Shown: positions 1 through 8,594, counted from the stretch's first letter. The stretch is DNA of 58,476 nt from a beta proteobacterium AAP51 (GCA_001295905.1 LJHT01000074.1:1-58476); one strand, 5' to 3'. Notes: a model not told the origin generated them from the letters alone. Made by a program: numbers and translations.

Positions 1-855
1 GGCAGCCGTGGCACCGGCGGCCGCCGTACCGCCGCGCGGCGCGTGGAAGAAGAAGTCGCTCGACGATTCGTCCACCAGCGAGGGCCGCTGCGCGTGGTTC
101 ACCGACTGGGCGGCGCGTTCCACGTTCGCGCGCACGCTCTTGAGCATCTCGCCGGCCGAGATGCCCGGCCGCCGCATCTGCTTGACGAGTTCCCGCGTGA
201 ACAGGCCGTTGGCCACGGGATCGTTGTCGCTCAGCCGGTCGAGTGCCTGCTGGCCCTTGGAGGCCGCCATGATGATCATCGTGCCTTTGGGCGGCTCGAT
301 GCGCGAAAGGCTGGAGCCGGGTTGCAGCGAACGCCCGGCGCTGGTCTGGCGGAAGGGGTCGTCGCGGCAGGCGTCGATGATGACCAGCGAAAAACGCGCG
401 CGCCGGTTCAGGTCGTCGACCACTTGCTCGAGCGAGAGGCCGTCGCGCAGGATGGCGCGCTCGCTGCTGACCTCGATGTCCACCGGCAGCAGGAAAGGCC
501 CGGCCTGGGGCGGCTGCGAGCCGTGGCCCGAGAAGTAGAACACCACCTCGTCGCCCTTCTCGATGCTGCGCAGGAAGGCGTCGAAACTGTCGTTCATGCT
601 CTTGCGCGTGCCGTCGAGCAGGCGCGTCACCTTGAAGCCGGCGGCCTCCAGTTCGGCCGCGATGCTGCGCGCGTCGTTGCGGGCGTTGCGAAGCTTCGTG
701 ACGTGGGTGTAGCTGTCGTTGCCCACCACCATCGCCAACCGGGCGGCGTGGGCCGGGGTGCCAACAGCCAGGGCCCAGCAACAGGCCAAGAGGAAGGGCA
801 GCCAGGCCCAGGCACCCGGGCGGCGGGCGGCCGTGGCCATGGCCATGGCGTGCAT
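1..855 (-). CDS. Caspase-like (peptidase C14 family) exported protein, C-terminus outside window
   Basis: Encodes 285 codons before running off the left edge, so the C-terminus is missing. After a hydrophobic signal-like segment (residues about 14-37, ending in AHA) comes a caspase/metacaspase p20 fold: VVGNDSY near 43-49, the catalytic His in SGHG (His111) and the catalytic Cys in IDACRD (Cys163). Family knowledge: such proteins are Cys proteases cutting after Arg/Lys or Asp. The start at 855 was chosen because its ATG overlaps the upstream stop (TGATG), indicating translational coupling; in-frame ATGs three and five codons later are possible. It is the last visible gene of an operon with a CsgG-like lipoprotein and a secreted unknown. 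The substrate is not evident, and export means it probably acts in the periplasm. Confidence 0.85.
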   Translation of the reverse strand, partial: MHAMAMATAARRPGAWAWLPFLLACCWALAVGTPAHAARLAMVVGNDSYTHVTKLRNARNDARSIAAELEAAGFKVTRLLDGTRKSMNDSFDAFLRSIEKGDEVVFYFSGHGSQPPQAGPFLLPVDIEVSSERAILRDGLSLEQVVDDLNRRARFSLVIIDACRDDPFRQTSAGRSLQPGSSLSRIEPPKGTMIIMAASKGQQALDRLSDNDPVANGLFTRELVKQMRRPGISAGEMLKSVRANVERAAQSVNHAQRPSLVDESSSDFFFHAPRGGTAAAGATAA

Positions 856-1490
856 CAGAAGCGCGGCGCGGGGCCTTCGCCGGCGCGCCGCGGCTCGCAT
901 TGCATGTCGATCAGGCCCAGCACTTCACCGGCCGGGCCGACGATGTCGCCCTCCAGCACACCGCTCTGGCGGTCGACGGCGAAACGCGCCGCCTTCAGCT
1001 TCTGGAAGGGCGGGTACCAGCCGAAGAGCCAGCCGTTGCTGAACTCGCGGTAGCTGGCACTGCCGGCCTGCGGCAGGTAGGTGATGGTGTAGTGGGTCTG
1101 CGTGGCCTGGTACTTCATGCGCTCGCCAGTGGGCAGCACGTTCGAACGCTGCACCAGCGCCATCATGTTGTTGTCGCGCAGCGCGAGTTCCAGCGTGGCG
1201 TCGCCCCGCTTGGCGGCCGAACGCACGGCGCGCACGCGGGCCTGGCTGTTCTCGTCGGCGTCCATGCCGCCGGCGTTCTTGTCGCTGTCGGCGCTTTCGG
1301 TGGCCGGGCCGGCGGCGGCCCCGCCACTGCGCGGCGTGACGCCGGTGTCGGCCGGCGTGGCCGCCCCCGGGCCGGCGGCCACGGTGCCCTGGCACAGCAG
1401 GTACAGGTGGTACTGCTGTGCCTGGGCAGGCAGCGCGGCCAGCAGCGTGCCGGCCGCTGCCGCCGTAGCGAGCAGGCAGCCTGCCTTCAC
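855..1490 (-). CDS. Exported protein of unknown function
   Basis: A 211-residue protein I do not recognise. Residues 1-25 form a clear Sec signal peptide ending in PAQA-Q. A low-complexity Ala/Gly/Pro stretch (about 37-75) follows, then a compact domain rich in aromatic residues (YQATQTHYTITYLP, then GWLFGWYPPFQ) and a C-terminal segment mentioning a single Cys near residue 199. It begins with GTG overlapping the stop of the CsgG-like gene (GTGA) and its own stop overlaps the caspase start (TGATG), so all three are translationally coupled. Inference: a periplasmic partner of the caspase-like and CsgG-like proteins. Confidence 0.75.
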   Translation of the reverse strand: MKAGCLLATAAAAGTLLAALPAQAQQYHLYLLCQGTVAAGPGAATPADTGVTPRSGGAAAGPATESADSDKNAGGMDADENSQARVRAVRSAAKRGDATLELALRDNNMMALVQRSNVLPTGERMKYQATQTHYTITYLPQAGSASYREFSNGWLFGWYPPFQKLKAARFAVDRQSGVLEGDIVGPAGEVLGLIDMQCEPRRAGEGPAPRF

Positions 1491-2395
1491 TTGCGGCCGC
1501 TGGGCGCTGCAGGCGCGGTGTTCTGCGGCGAAGCCGGCGTCTGGCCGCCCTGCACGCCCAGGCGGCCACCGGTGCCCAGCCCGCCGCGCACGGTCTGCGC
1601 CTTGTACTGGCGCAGCGCCACGACCATCTTGTTGTAGGCATCGACGAAGGCCGAAGCCACCAGCTTGCCCTCGGGCGTGTTCGTGAAGCCGCTGGCGTTG
1701 CCGCCGCCCACGCCACCGCCGAGCATGCCGAAGATGTTGCCACCCACGCCGAAATCCCAGTTCTTGGAATAGCCTTCGGCGGCAGCGATCTGCACCGTGG
1801 AGCGCACGTCCACCAGCAGCAGGATGGTGCCGGCTTCGTTCATCTTCGCGCTGCCGGCCACGCTGCCCAGCACCGGCGACACGCGGCTCAGCAGGCCGCC
1901 CAGGCCAGCGCTGCCGCCGCCAGTGCCCTTGGCGCTCATCATGATCTCGGGGCTGAGCGAGTAATCGGCGCCCACCTGCTGACCAGGGCCGAAGTTGCTG
2001 CCGGCACGGCCTTCTTCGCCCGTGCGCATCATGTTGCGTTCGGCTTCGATGCCTTGCATGCCACGCCCGCGCTCCAGGATGACGAAGCAGTTCGACTGCT
2101 GGATCATCATGCGCAGCAGCGGTGCGGTGGAACCCAGCCGGTAGTTCTGGTTGTAGTACGCGTACCAGGGCGCGTTGACGTTCTCTTCGATGCGGATGGT
2201 GCCCAGCGTCTCGGGGCAGCGCTCCAGCTTGCTGTTGGCCGCCGCGGCGCTGCCGCCCGCAGCTGCGCCCGTGACGGCGGTGGCGCTGCCGCCGCCCAGC
2301 GAAGGCGCGGTGGCCAGGCAGCCTGCCAGCGGCAGGGCCAGGGCCAGGGTCAGCGGCGCTGCCCAGCGCGCCTTGCGATCATTCCTCAATGCCAT
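1487..2395 (-). CDS. CsgG/HfaB-family lipoprotein
   Basis: 302 residues with a lipoprotein signal: basic N-terminus, hydrophobic core and lipobox LAGC, acylated Cys26. The body contains the CsgG-like pattern LLRMMIQQSNCFVILERG near 95-112 and a later TILLLVDVRS strand, as in the periplasmic alpha/beta part of CsgG-type proteins; a Gly-rich tail region (about 245-260) follows. CsgG itself forms a nonameric outer-membrane pore for curli, but many family members, such as LpoB-like proteins, do not. No curli subunit gene is visible. A Shine-Dalgarno-like GGGAG precedes the chosen ATG by about seven bases. First gene of a coupled operon with a caspase-like protein; the promoter region holds a 19-base palindrome. 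Confidence 0.8.
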   Translation of the reverse strand: MALRNDRKARWAAPLTLALALPLAGCLATAPSLGGGSATAVTGAAAGGSAAAANSKLERCPETLGTIRIEENVNAPWYAYYNQNYRLGSTAPLLRMMIQQSNCFVILERGRGMQGIEAERNMMRTGEEGRAGSNFGPGQQVGADYSLSPEIMMSAKGTGGGSAGLGGLLSRVSPVLGSVAGSAKMNEAGTILLLVDVRSTVQIAAAEGYSKNWDFGVGGNIFGMLGGGVGGGNASGFTNTPEGKLVASAFVDAYNKMVVALRQYKAQTVRGGLGTGGRLGVQGGQTPASPQNTAPAAPSGRK

Positions 2396-2451
2396 CTCAT
2401 GCTCCCTCGGGATGGATACAACGTGGCGATGTGCGTGCGCATCGCTTGCAG

Positions 2452-2470
2452 AAACCGTTCGAAACGGTTT
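2452..2470. promoter_or_regulatory. 19-base palindrome upstream of the CsgG-like/caspase operon (candidate operator)
   Basis: AAACCGTTCGAAACGGTTT consists of two perfect 8-base arms around CGA, 57 bases before the CsgG-like start. On the gene's strand a TTGAAA runs into its edge (candidate -35), but I see no convincing -10 at the right distance. The size and symmetry suit a dimeric repressor or activator site. No regulator gene lies next to it. Confidence 0.5.
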
Positions 2471-2570
2471 TCAAGTGTTGCATGGATGTCAGCCGGCCGT
2501 CGACCCCCCGAGCGGGCCGGCCACCCTGCGGAAAAACCCTCTCGGCGGGCCTTGCCCAGCCTCAGCCCTC

Positions 2571-2638
2571 GCGCGTGAAATCGCGCTCGGGCCTTCGCCA
2601 GCCGTGCAAGTCCTTCCGGACTCGCACGCGCGGGCTCA
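2571..2638 (-). repeat. Dispersed two-hairpin element, family 2 (copy A), at the 3' end of the propeller gene
   Basis: Read on the minus strand, it begins with the TGA stop of the upstream gene (2638-2636), then an 11-base stem with a GGAA loop (2603-2628, one mismatch), then GCGCG/CGCGC around ATTTCA (2571-2586). A second copy is at 46942-47010 after clpB. Between copies the loops and linkers are the same but stem bases change in compensating pairs, so the folded form is what is conserved. GGAA is a GNRA-type tetraloop in the transcript. Likely a 3'-UTR/terminator-like or REP-like element. Confidence 0.75.
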
Positions 2639-3496
2639 GTTGCCCGTGGCTGCACCGGTGAAGACATGCACCTCGGTCTTGCCGCTGCTGCCGCCTTCGG
2701 TGTGCACGGCGTAGACCTCGCCGTTGGCGCGCAGCGCGAACTGCCAGCTGCGGTCCACCGAAGGCAGGGGGCTGGGCACCTGGCGGCGGAAAGCTGCAAA
2801 ACGCTTGTCAGCCGCCAGCACATGCACCTCGCAGCGCTGGGAGTCGCCGCCGCGGTTGATGGCCACCAGGTCGCCCGTGGGCATGACGCCGAAGTCCCAG
2901 GTGGTGTCGGTGGCGTGCAGCGCCGTGTGGGCGTGCAGGGCCACCTTGGCGTAGCGGCTGCGCGCATCGAGCACGAAGACCTCGGTCTGCCCCGTGCTGG
3001 AAAGGCGGTTGATGCAGTACAGGTCGCCTGCAGCGTTGGCGCCGAAGCTCCAGCGGCGGTCGGTGGGCGGCAGGGCCGTGGGCACCTGCAGCTTGAAGCT
3101 GGCGTAGTCGCGCTCGGCATCCAGCACATGCACCTCGGTCTTGCCCGAGGCCCCGGCGCGCCGCACCGCGAGCAGGTCGCGGTTGGCCAGGGCCACGAAG
3201 GCCCAGCCTTCGTCGGCCGCGGCCAGCGCGGTTTCCAGCTGGAAGGCGAAACGCTGGTAGTTGCTGCCGGCGGTGAGCACATGCAGTTCGGTCTTGCCCT
3301 TGCTGCCCTGGCGCTGGATGCCGACGAGATCGCCGTTGTCGAAGACCTGGAAGGACCAGGTGCGCGGCGTCGGCGGCAAGGCCGTGGGCGTCTGCAGCCG
3401 GAAGGCCTGCGCCTGGGCCAGCCCGGGGCCTGCCCAGGCACACAAGGCCAGCCCGGCCGTGCCGGCCAGCCAGCGGCGGCGCGGCGTGCTGGTCAT
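2636..3496 (-). CDS. Exported protein of five ~49-residue propeller-like repeats
   Basis: 286 residues. Basic/hydrophobic signal peptide (about 1-32, ending AQAQA) and then five tandem repeats filling the rest of the protein. Each repeat has the pattern F-x-L-Q-x-x-TALPPT, then W-x-F, then GDL-x-x-I-x-R, then GKTEVHVL and a final Y/F-x-x-F. Five W-containing blades of this length resemble the five-bladed tachylectin-2 type propeller, but this is inference from repeat size and pattern, not from a match. Its ATG overlaps the livF stop (ATGA), so it is translated with the branched-chain amino acid transporter. Function unknown; a sugar-binding or periplasmic accessory role is conceivable. Longer in-frame starts upstream would run antisense-like through livF and lack a signal peptide. 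Confidence 0.8.
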   Translation of the reverse strand: MTSTPRRRWLAGTAGLALCAWAGPGLAQAQAFRLQTPTALPPTPRTWSFQVFDNGDLVGIQRQGSKGKTELHVLTAGSNYQRFAFQLETALAAADEGWAFVALANRDLLAVRRAGASGKTEVHVLDAERDYASFKLQVPTALPPTDRRWSFGANAAGDLYCINRLSSTGQTEVFVLDARSRYAKVALHAHTALHATDTTWDFGVMPTGDLVAINRGGDSQRCEVHVLAADKRFAAFRRQVPSPLPSVDRSWQFALRANGEVYAVHTEGGSSGKTEVHVFTGAATGN

Positions 3497-4206
3497 TCGC
3501 CGAGGTACGCTGCGCGCACCTTGGGGTCGGCCAGCAGCGCCTTGGCATCGCCGGCCATCGTGATTTCGCCCGAGTCCATCACGTAACCGCGGTTGGCCAG
3601 GCCCAGGGCGCGGCTGGCGTTCTGCTCGACCAGCAGCACCGTGGTGCCGCGGCCGTGGATGTCGGCCACCACCTCGAAGATCTTGTCGACCATGATGGGG
3701 CTCAGGCCCATGCTGGGTTCGTCGAGCAGCAGCACCTTGGGCCGGGCCATCAGCGCGCGGCCCATGGCCAGCATCTGCTGTTCGCCGCCACTCATCGTGC
3801 CGGCCAGCTGGTTGCGCCGCTCCTTCAGGCGCGGGAACAGGGCGAAGACCTTGTCGATGTCGGCATCGATCTCCTTGTCCTTGCGCACGAAGGCGCCCAT
3901 CTGCAGGTTCTCGGTGATGGTCATGCGCGTGAAGGTGCCGCGGCCTTCGGGCACCATCACCAGGCCTTGCTTCACCAAATCCCAAGGGCCCTGGCCCTTG
4001 ATGCTGCGGCCGAGGAACTCGATGCTGCCCTCGGCCACGGGTTGCGTGCCGGTGACGGCCTTCAGCGTGGTGGTCTTGCCCGCGCCGTTGGCCCCGATGA
4101 GGCTGACCAGTTCGCCCTGCATCACCTCGAAGCTGACACCCTTCACGGCCTGGATGCCACCGTAGGCCACCTTCAGCCCGGTCACCTTCAACATGGATTG
4201 AGACAT
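3493..4206 (-). CDS. livF: Branched-chain amino acid ABC transporter ATPase LivF
   Basis: 237 residues, standard length for LivF. Walker A GANGAGKT at 38-45, signature MSGGEQQMLAMGRAL near 140, Walker B LLLDEPSMGLSP near 160 and the LVEQN H-loop region typical of LivF rather than LivG. It hydrolyses ATP with LivG to drive import through LivH/LivM. The start MSQSML was chosen because it lies 14 bases after livG and matches family N-termini; the frame stays open further upstream inside livG. Its TGA overlaps the start of the next gene, an exported repeat protein, by ATGA. Confidence 0.95.
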   Translation of the reverse strand: MSQSMLKVTGLKVAYGGIQAVKGVSFEVMQGELVSLIGANGAGKTTTLKAVTGTQPVAEGSIEFLGRSIKGQGPWDLVKQGLVMVPEGRGTFTRMTITENLQMGAFVRKDKEIDADIDKVFALFPRLKERRNQLAGTMSGGEQQMLAMGRALMARPKVLLLDEPSMGLSPIMVDKIFEVVADIHGRGTTVLLVEQNASRALGLANRGYVMDSGEITMAGDAKALLADPKVRAAYLGE

Positions 4207-4220
4207 CGTCTGCCGCCCCT

Positions 4221-5021
4221 TCAGTGCGCGCCGGCGCCGAGGTAAGCCTCGATCACCTTTTCGTTCTTCTGCACCTCGGCGGGGTTGCCTTCGGCGATCT
4301 GCTTGCCGTAATCGAGCACCGTCACGCGGTCGCACAGGCCCATCACCAGCTTCACGTCGTGCTCGATGAGCAGGATGGTGCGGCCGTCGTTGCGGATGCG
4401 GTCGATGAGCTCACGCAGCACCACCTTCTCGGTGGCGTTCATGCCGGCAGCGGGCTCGTCCAGCGCGATGAGCTTGGGGTCGGTGGCCAGGGCGCGGGCA
4501 ATCTCGAGCCGGCGCTGGTCGCCATAGCTCAGCGTGCGGGCCTTGAACTCGGCGTACTTGCCGATGCCCACGTAGTTCAGCAGTTCCTGGGCGCGCTGGG
4601 CGATGGCCGCTTCTTCGGCCTTGAAGGCGCTGGTGCGGAAGATGGCGCCCCCCAGCCCGGAATGCGTGCGCACGTGGCGGCCGACCATCACGTTCTCCAG
4701 CGCCGTCATCTCGGCAAAGAGGCGGATGTTCTGGAAGGTGCGCGCGATGCCGGCCTTGGCCACTTCATGCACCGCGCTGGGCCTGTAGGGTGCGCCGCCG
4801 AGCTCGAAGGTGCCGCCGTCGGGCGTGTACAGGCCCGTGATGACGTTGAAGAAGGTGGTCTTGCCCGCGCCGTTGGGCCCGATCAGGCCGTACACCTGCC
4901 CCGGCATGATGGTGACGCCAACATCCGACAAGGCCTGCAGGCCGCCGAAGCGCTTGCTGACGCCCTGCACCTTCAGCACAGGGGTGGAAGCAGCGGTGGA
5001 GGAAGTGGTGGGTGTGCTCAT
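4221..5021 (-). CDS. livG: Branched-chain amino acid ABC transporter ATPase LivG
   Basis: 266 residues. Walker A GPNGAGKT at 48-55, signature LSYGDQRRLEIARAL, Walker B LIALDEPAAGMN and LIEHDVKLVM H-loop; the AAGMN sequence is characteristic of LivG. Pairs with LivF on the cytoplasmic face of the LivHM permease. Separated from livM by 15 bases and from livF by 14, consistent with one transcript. An N-terminal Ser/Thr-rich leader of about 12 residues precedes the usual start of the domain. Confidence 0.95.
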   Translation of the reverse strand: MSTPTTSSTAASTPVLKVQGVSKRFGGLQALSDVGVTIMPGQVYGLIGPNGAGKTTFFNVITGLYTPDGGTFELGGAPYRPSAVHEVAKAGIARTFQNIRLFAEMTALENVMVGRHVRTHSGLGGAIFRTSAFKAEEAAIAQRAQELLNYVGIGKYAEFKARTLSYGDQRRLEIARALATDPKLIALDEPAAGMNATEKVVLRELIDRIRNDGRTILLIEHDVKLVMGLCDRVTVLDYGKQIAEGNPAEVQKNEKVIEAYLGAGAH

Positions 5022-5036
5022 CAGCCCGGCCCTGCC

Positions 5037-6119
5037 TTAGTTCGTGACCGGCTGCGGCGCAGCCTTGCCATGTTCACGCGCCGGCCACAGGCCGCGCGGG
5101 CGCGCCAGCATGATGCCGATCATGGCCAGCGCGATGAGCAGCTGGCGCAGGATGGAGGCATCCAGCCGCCCGCCCGTCAGCTGCTGCAGCGGCCCGGCCA
5201 CGTAGCGCAGCACCTCGGGCAGCGCCGCCAGCATCACCGCGCCCAGAATCACGCCCGGCAGGTGGCCCATGCCGCCCAGCACCACCATGGCCACGATGAG
5301 CACGCTTTCCTGCAGGCTGAAGCTTTCGGGCGACACGAAACCCTGGAAGGACGCGAACATCGCGCCCGACACGCCGCCGAAGGTGGCACCCATGCCGAAG
5401 GCCAGCAGCTTCATGTTGCGCGTGTTGATGCCCATGGCCTTGGCCGCGATCTCGTCTTCGCGGATGGCCATCCAGGCGCGGCCGATGCGGCTGGTTTCCA
5501 GGCGGTGGCAGATGATCACGCTGACCACCACCAGCAGCAGGAACAGGTAGTAGTACAGCACCACCGAGCTGATGCGGTAGCCGCCGATCTCGATGGCCTT
5601 GCCGAAGCTGAAGCCGAAGAGGTTCATCGAGTCGATGCGGTCCAGCCCCCGCGGCCCGTTGGTGATGTTCACCGGGTGCTCGAGGTTGTTCATGAACACG
5701 CGGATGATCTCGCCGAAGCCCAGGGTGACGATGGCGAGGTAGTCGCCCCGCAGCTTCAGCACCGGCGTGCCGAGCAGCACCCCGGCAATGGCCGCCAAGC
5801 CCGCCGCAAGCGGGATGACCACCCAGATCGGCGTGTGCAGGCCCTCGGGGAAGGCCTGGGCGATCCACTCGAAGTTCTCCCACAGGTGCGGGCTGGCCAG
5901 CAGCGCGTACATGTAGGCGCCCACGGCATAGAAGGCCACATAGCCCAGGTCGAGCAGGCCGGCATAGCCCACCACGATGTTCAGGCCCAGCGCCAGCAGC
6001 ACGTACAGCAGCGACAGCGCCATGATGCGCACCCAGCCCTGCCCGAAGTACTGCGCCAGATGGGGCAGCGCCAGCAGGGCCAGCGCGCAGATCACGAAAA
6101 CGAGAATCTTGTGTTTCAT
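5037..6119 (-). CDS. livM: Branched-chain amino acid ABC transporter permease LivM
   Basis: 360 residues with about nine to ten hydrophobic segments; contains LGLNIVVGYAGLLDLGYVAFYAVGAY in part (family hallmark near residues 40-65) and the EAA-like loop AIREDEIAAKAMGIN. Inner-membrane permease working with LivH. The ATG at 6119 (MKHKILVF) puts the first membrane segment at the N-terminus; an upstream in-frame start adds 14 polar residues and is less likely. Lies 22 bases after livH. Confidence 0.93.
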   Translation of the reverse strand: MKHKILVFVICALALLALPHLAQYFGQGWVRIMALSLLYVLLALGLNIVVGYAGLLDLGYVAFYAVGAYMYALLASPHLWENFEWIAQAFPEGLHTPIWVVIPLAAGLAAIAGVLLGTPVLKLRGDYLAIVTLGFGEIIRVFMNNLEHPVNITNGPRGLDRIDSMNLFGFSFGKAIEIGGYRISSVVLYYYLFLLLVVVSVIICHRLETSRIGRAWMAIREDEIAAKAMGINTRNMKLLAFGMGATFGGVSGAMFASFQGFVSPESFSLQESVLIVAMVVLGGMGHLPGVILGAVMLAALPEVLRYVAGPLQQLTGGRLDASILRQLLIALAMIGIMLARPRGLWPAREHGKAAPQPVTN

Positions 6120-6141
6120 ATCGGCTGCCTTCTCAGCTGGT

Positions 6142-7065
6142 TCATGCCCGGTCGGCGACACGCTCGCCCAGCAGCCCTTGCGGCCGCAGCGTCAGCACCA
6201 GGATGAGCGCGACGAAGGCGAAGATGTCGGCGTAATGGCTGCCCAGCAGGCCCCCCGTGAGTGCCCCCAGGTAGCCTGCGCCCAGGGCTTCCACCAGCCC
6301 CAGCAGCAGCCCGCCCACCACCGCCCCGGCGAGGTTGCCGATACCGCCCAGCACCGCGGCCGTGAAGGCCTTCAGGCCCGGCAGGAAGCCCATGCTGTGC
6401 TGCACGGTGCCGTAGTTGGCGGCCCACATCACGCCAGCCACCGCGGCCAGCGCAGCGCCGATCACGAAGGTGGCGCTGATCACCATGTCGGGCTTCACGC
6501 CCATCAGCGCGGCCACGCGCGGGTTCTCGGCCGTGGCGCGCATGGCGCGGCCCAGTTTGGTGCGGTTCACCAGGTACATCAGCAGGGCCAGCAGCACGGT
6601 GGTGAGGCCCAGGATCAGGCACTGCGTGACGGTGATGACGGGCCCGCCCAGATTGATGGGCTCGGTAGGCAGCAGCAGCGGGTAGGGCTTGGGGTTGGGC
6701 TTCCAGATGATCATGGCCAGCGTCTGCAGCAGCAGGCTCATGCCCATGGCCGTGATCAGCGGCGCCAGCCGCGGCGCGTTGCGCAAGGGTCGGTAGGCCG
6801 CCTTCTCGATGGTGAAGTTCAGCGCCGCGCAGATGAGGATGGAACAGATGAGCGACAGCCCCAGGATCACATAGCCCGGCAGGCCGGAATCGGTGAGGCC
6901 CGAGACCACCATCCAGCTGACGAGGGCGCCCACCATGAGCACTTCGCCATGGGCGAAGTTGATGAGGTTGATGATGCCGTAGACCATGGTGTAGCCCAGG
7001 GCCACCAGCGCATACATGCTGCCGAGGACGAGGCCGTTGATGATCTGCTGGAAGAAGGTTTCCAT
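6142..7065 (-). CDS. livH: Branched-chain amino acid ABC transporter permease LivH
   Basis: 307 residues, hydrophobic throughout. Hallmarks are GSMYALVALGYTMVYGIINLINFAHGE (quoted in part: FAHGEVLMVGA near residues 38-48) and the EAA-like loop RATAENPRVAALMGV. Partner permease of LivM. First gene of the livHMGF transcript; its leader (7066-7232) carries a candidate promoter and a strong hairpin. The cognate binding protein is not in this operon but at 15011-16159. Confidence 0.94.
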   Translation of the reverse strand: METFFQQIINGLVLGSMYALVALGYTMVYGIINLINFAHGEVLMVGALVSWMVVSGLTDSGLPGYVILGLSLICSILICAALNFTIEKAAYRPLRNAPRLAPLITAMGMSLLLQTLAMIIWKPNPKPYPLLLPTEPINLGGPVITVTQCLILGLTTVLLALLMYLVNRTKLGRAMRATAENPRVAALMGVKPDMVISATFVIGAALAAVAGVMWAANYGTVQHSMGFLPGLKAFTAAVLGGIGNLAGAVVGGLLLGLVEALGAGYLGALTGGLLGSHYADIFAFVALILVLTLRPQGLLGERVADRA

Positions 7066-7124
7066 CGAATGGGAGCTCCGGTGACTGCTGCCTTTTCAGG
7101 CCTGAGCAGGGCGTATGCAAGAAA

Positions 7125-7178
7125 CCGGCCTCGCCCCCAGGCCGGCCCGACAAGGGCCTGCAGTGGGGCGGGATTCTA
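7125..7178 (-). promoter_or_regulatory. livH promoter (-10 TAGAAT) and leader hairpin
   Basis: On the minus strand TAGAAT (7178-7173) sits 108 bases before livH; no good -35 is visible at 17 bases. Downstream, CCGGCCT and AGGCCGG (7145-7139 and 7131-7125) form a perfect 7-base stem followed by TTTCTT in the transcript, which looks like an intrinsic terminator inside the leader. Inference: the liv operon may be attenuated. The same CTAGAAT motif recurs before tRNA-Arg, nadB and the Mth938-like gene. Confidence 0.45.
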
Positions 7179-7232
7179 GGTTCGCGCGCCACGGGCTCCG
7201 CAGCGGGCTTACCCCCTTGGCGCGGGCCGCGC

Positions 7233-8594
7233 TCAGCGCGGCTTGCGCGCCGCTGCGTCCAGCGCGCGCAGCTCGGCCAGGCGGTCGGCGATGCGCGCCT
7301 CCAGGCCCCGCGGCTGCGGCTCGTAGAAGTGTTGCGCGGGCAGCCCTTCGGGCAGGTAACGCTCGCCGGCGGCATAGGCGCCTTCTTCATCGTGGGCGTA
7401 GCGGTAGCCGGCACCGTGGCCCAGCCCCTTCATCAGGCGCGTGGGTGCATTGCGCAGGTGCATGGGCACCGGGCGGCTGCCGTCGCTGGCCACCAGCGCG
7501 CGCACCGCGTTCCAGCCCTGGTAGACGGCGTTCGATTTCGGCGCCACGGCCAGGTATACCGCGGCCTGCGCAAGGGCCAGCTCGCCTTCGGGCGAGCCCA
7601 GGCGTTCGAAGACCTCGGCCGCGTCCAGCGCCAGGCGCAGCGCGCGCGGGTCGGCCAGGCCCACCTCTTCCGAGGCCATGCGCACCAGGCGGCGCGCGGC
7701 ATAACGTGGGTCCATGCCGGCATCCAGCAGGCGCGCCAGCCAGTACAGCGCGGCGTCGGGGTCGCTGCCGCGCACGCTCTTGTGCAGCGCCGAGATGGTG
7801 TCGTAGAAGACATCGCCACCCTTGTCGCCACGGCGCAGCAGCTCGCCCAGCGTGGCCTCCAGCTGCGCTTCGCCCAGCTCGGCCGCGCCTGCATTGGCGG
7901 CGACGAGGTTTTCGTAGGCGTTCAGCAGGCGGCGCGCATCACCGTCGGCATGCGCCACCAGCTGCTGCTGCGCGGCCGCGGTCAAGGGCGGCGCGGCCAG
8001 CGCTGCGCGGGCGCGCACGAGCAGGTCGCCCAGCTCGGCTTCGTCCAGCGCCTTCAGCACGTGCACGGTGGCACGCGAGAGCAGCGCCGAGTTCACCTCG
8101 AAGGAAGGGTTCTCGGTGGTGGCGCCGATGAAGCTGAACAGCCCGGCCTCGACGTGCGGCAAGAAAGCGTCTTGCTGCGCCTTGTTGAAGCGGTGCACCT
8201 CGTCGACGAAGACCACGGTGGCCTTGCCGCCGCGGCGCACGGTGGCGGCCTGCTCCACGGCCTCGCGGATGTCCTTCACGCCTGCCAGCACGGCCGAGAG
8301 CACGATGAAGTGCGCGCCCGTGGCCCCAGCAAGCAGGCGCGCCAGCGTCGTCTTGCCCACACCGGGCGGGCCCCAGAGGATCATCGAAGGCAGCCGGCCC
8401 GACTCGAAGGCCACCCGCAAGGGCCGGCCCGGGGCCAGCAGGTGGCGCTGGCCCACCACCTCGGCGAGCTTGCGCGGGCGCAGGCGCTCGGCCAGCGGCA
8501 GCGTGGCCGCCAGGCCGGCTTCGGGTGAGCTTGCGGCACCGGGCCGAGTGCCGGGTTCGTCGTCTTCGAAGAGCAGGCCGTCCTGTTCAGGCAT
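7233..8594 (-). CDS. rarA: Replication-associated recombination protein A (MgsA/RarA AAA+ ATPase)
   Basis: 453 residues. Clamp-loader-like AAA+ protein: [14 protein letters not shown] near 36-49, Walker A GPPGVGKT at 75-82, Walker [11 protein letters not shown] near 125-134, sensor [11 protein letters not shown], and the C-terminal MgsA tetramerisation/winged region with [16 protein letters not shown]. Acts at stalled replication forks. Start MPEQD at 8594 fits the family; a start eight codons upstream is open. Its stop lies inside a CCGCGC-TCA-GCGCGG hairpin, another case of a stop codon embedded in an inverted repeat. Confidence 0.93.
   Translation of the reverse strand: MPEQDGLLFEDDEPGTRPGAASSPEAGLAATLPLAERLRPRKLAEVVGQRHLLAPGRPLRVAFESGRLPSMILWGPPGVGKTTLARLLAGATGAHFIVLSAVLAGVKDIREAVEQAATVRRGGKATVVFVDEVHRFNKAQQDAFLPHVEAGLFSFIGATTENPSFEVNSALLSRATVHVLKALDEAELGDLLVRARAALAAPPLTAAAQQQLVAHADGDARRLLNAYENLVAANAGAAELGEAQLEATLGELLRRGDKGGDVFYDTISALHKSVRGSDPDAALYWLARLLDAGMDPRYAARRLVRMASEEVGLADPRALRLALDAAEVFERLGSPEGELALAQAAVYLAVAPKSNAVYQGWNAVRALVASDGSRPVPMHLRNAPTRLMKGLGHGAGYRYAHDEEGAYAAGERYLPEGLPAQHFYEPQPRGLEARIADRLAELRALDAAARKPR

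Noticed and set aside
4224..6206. Open frame of 660 codons antisense to livG/livM
   Set aside because: Shadow of liv genes; no domain, abnormal composition.
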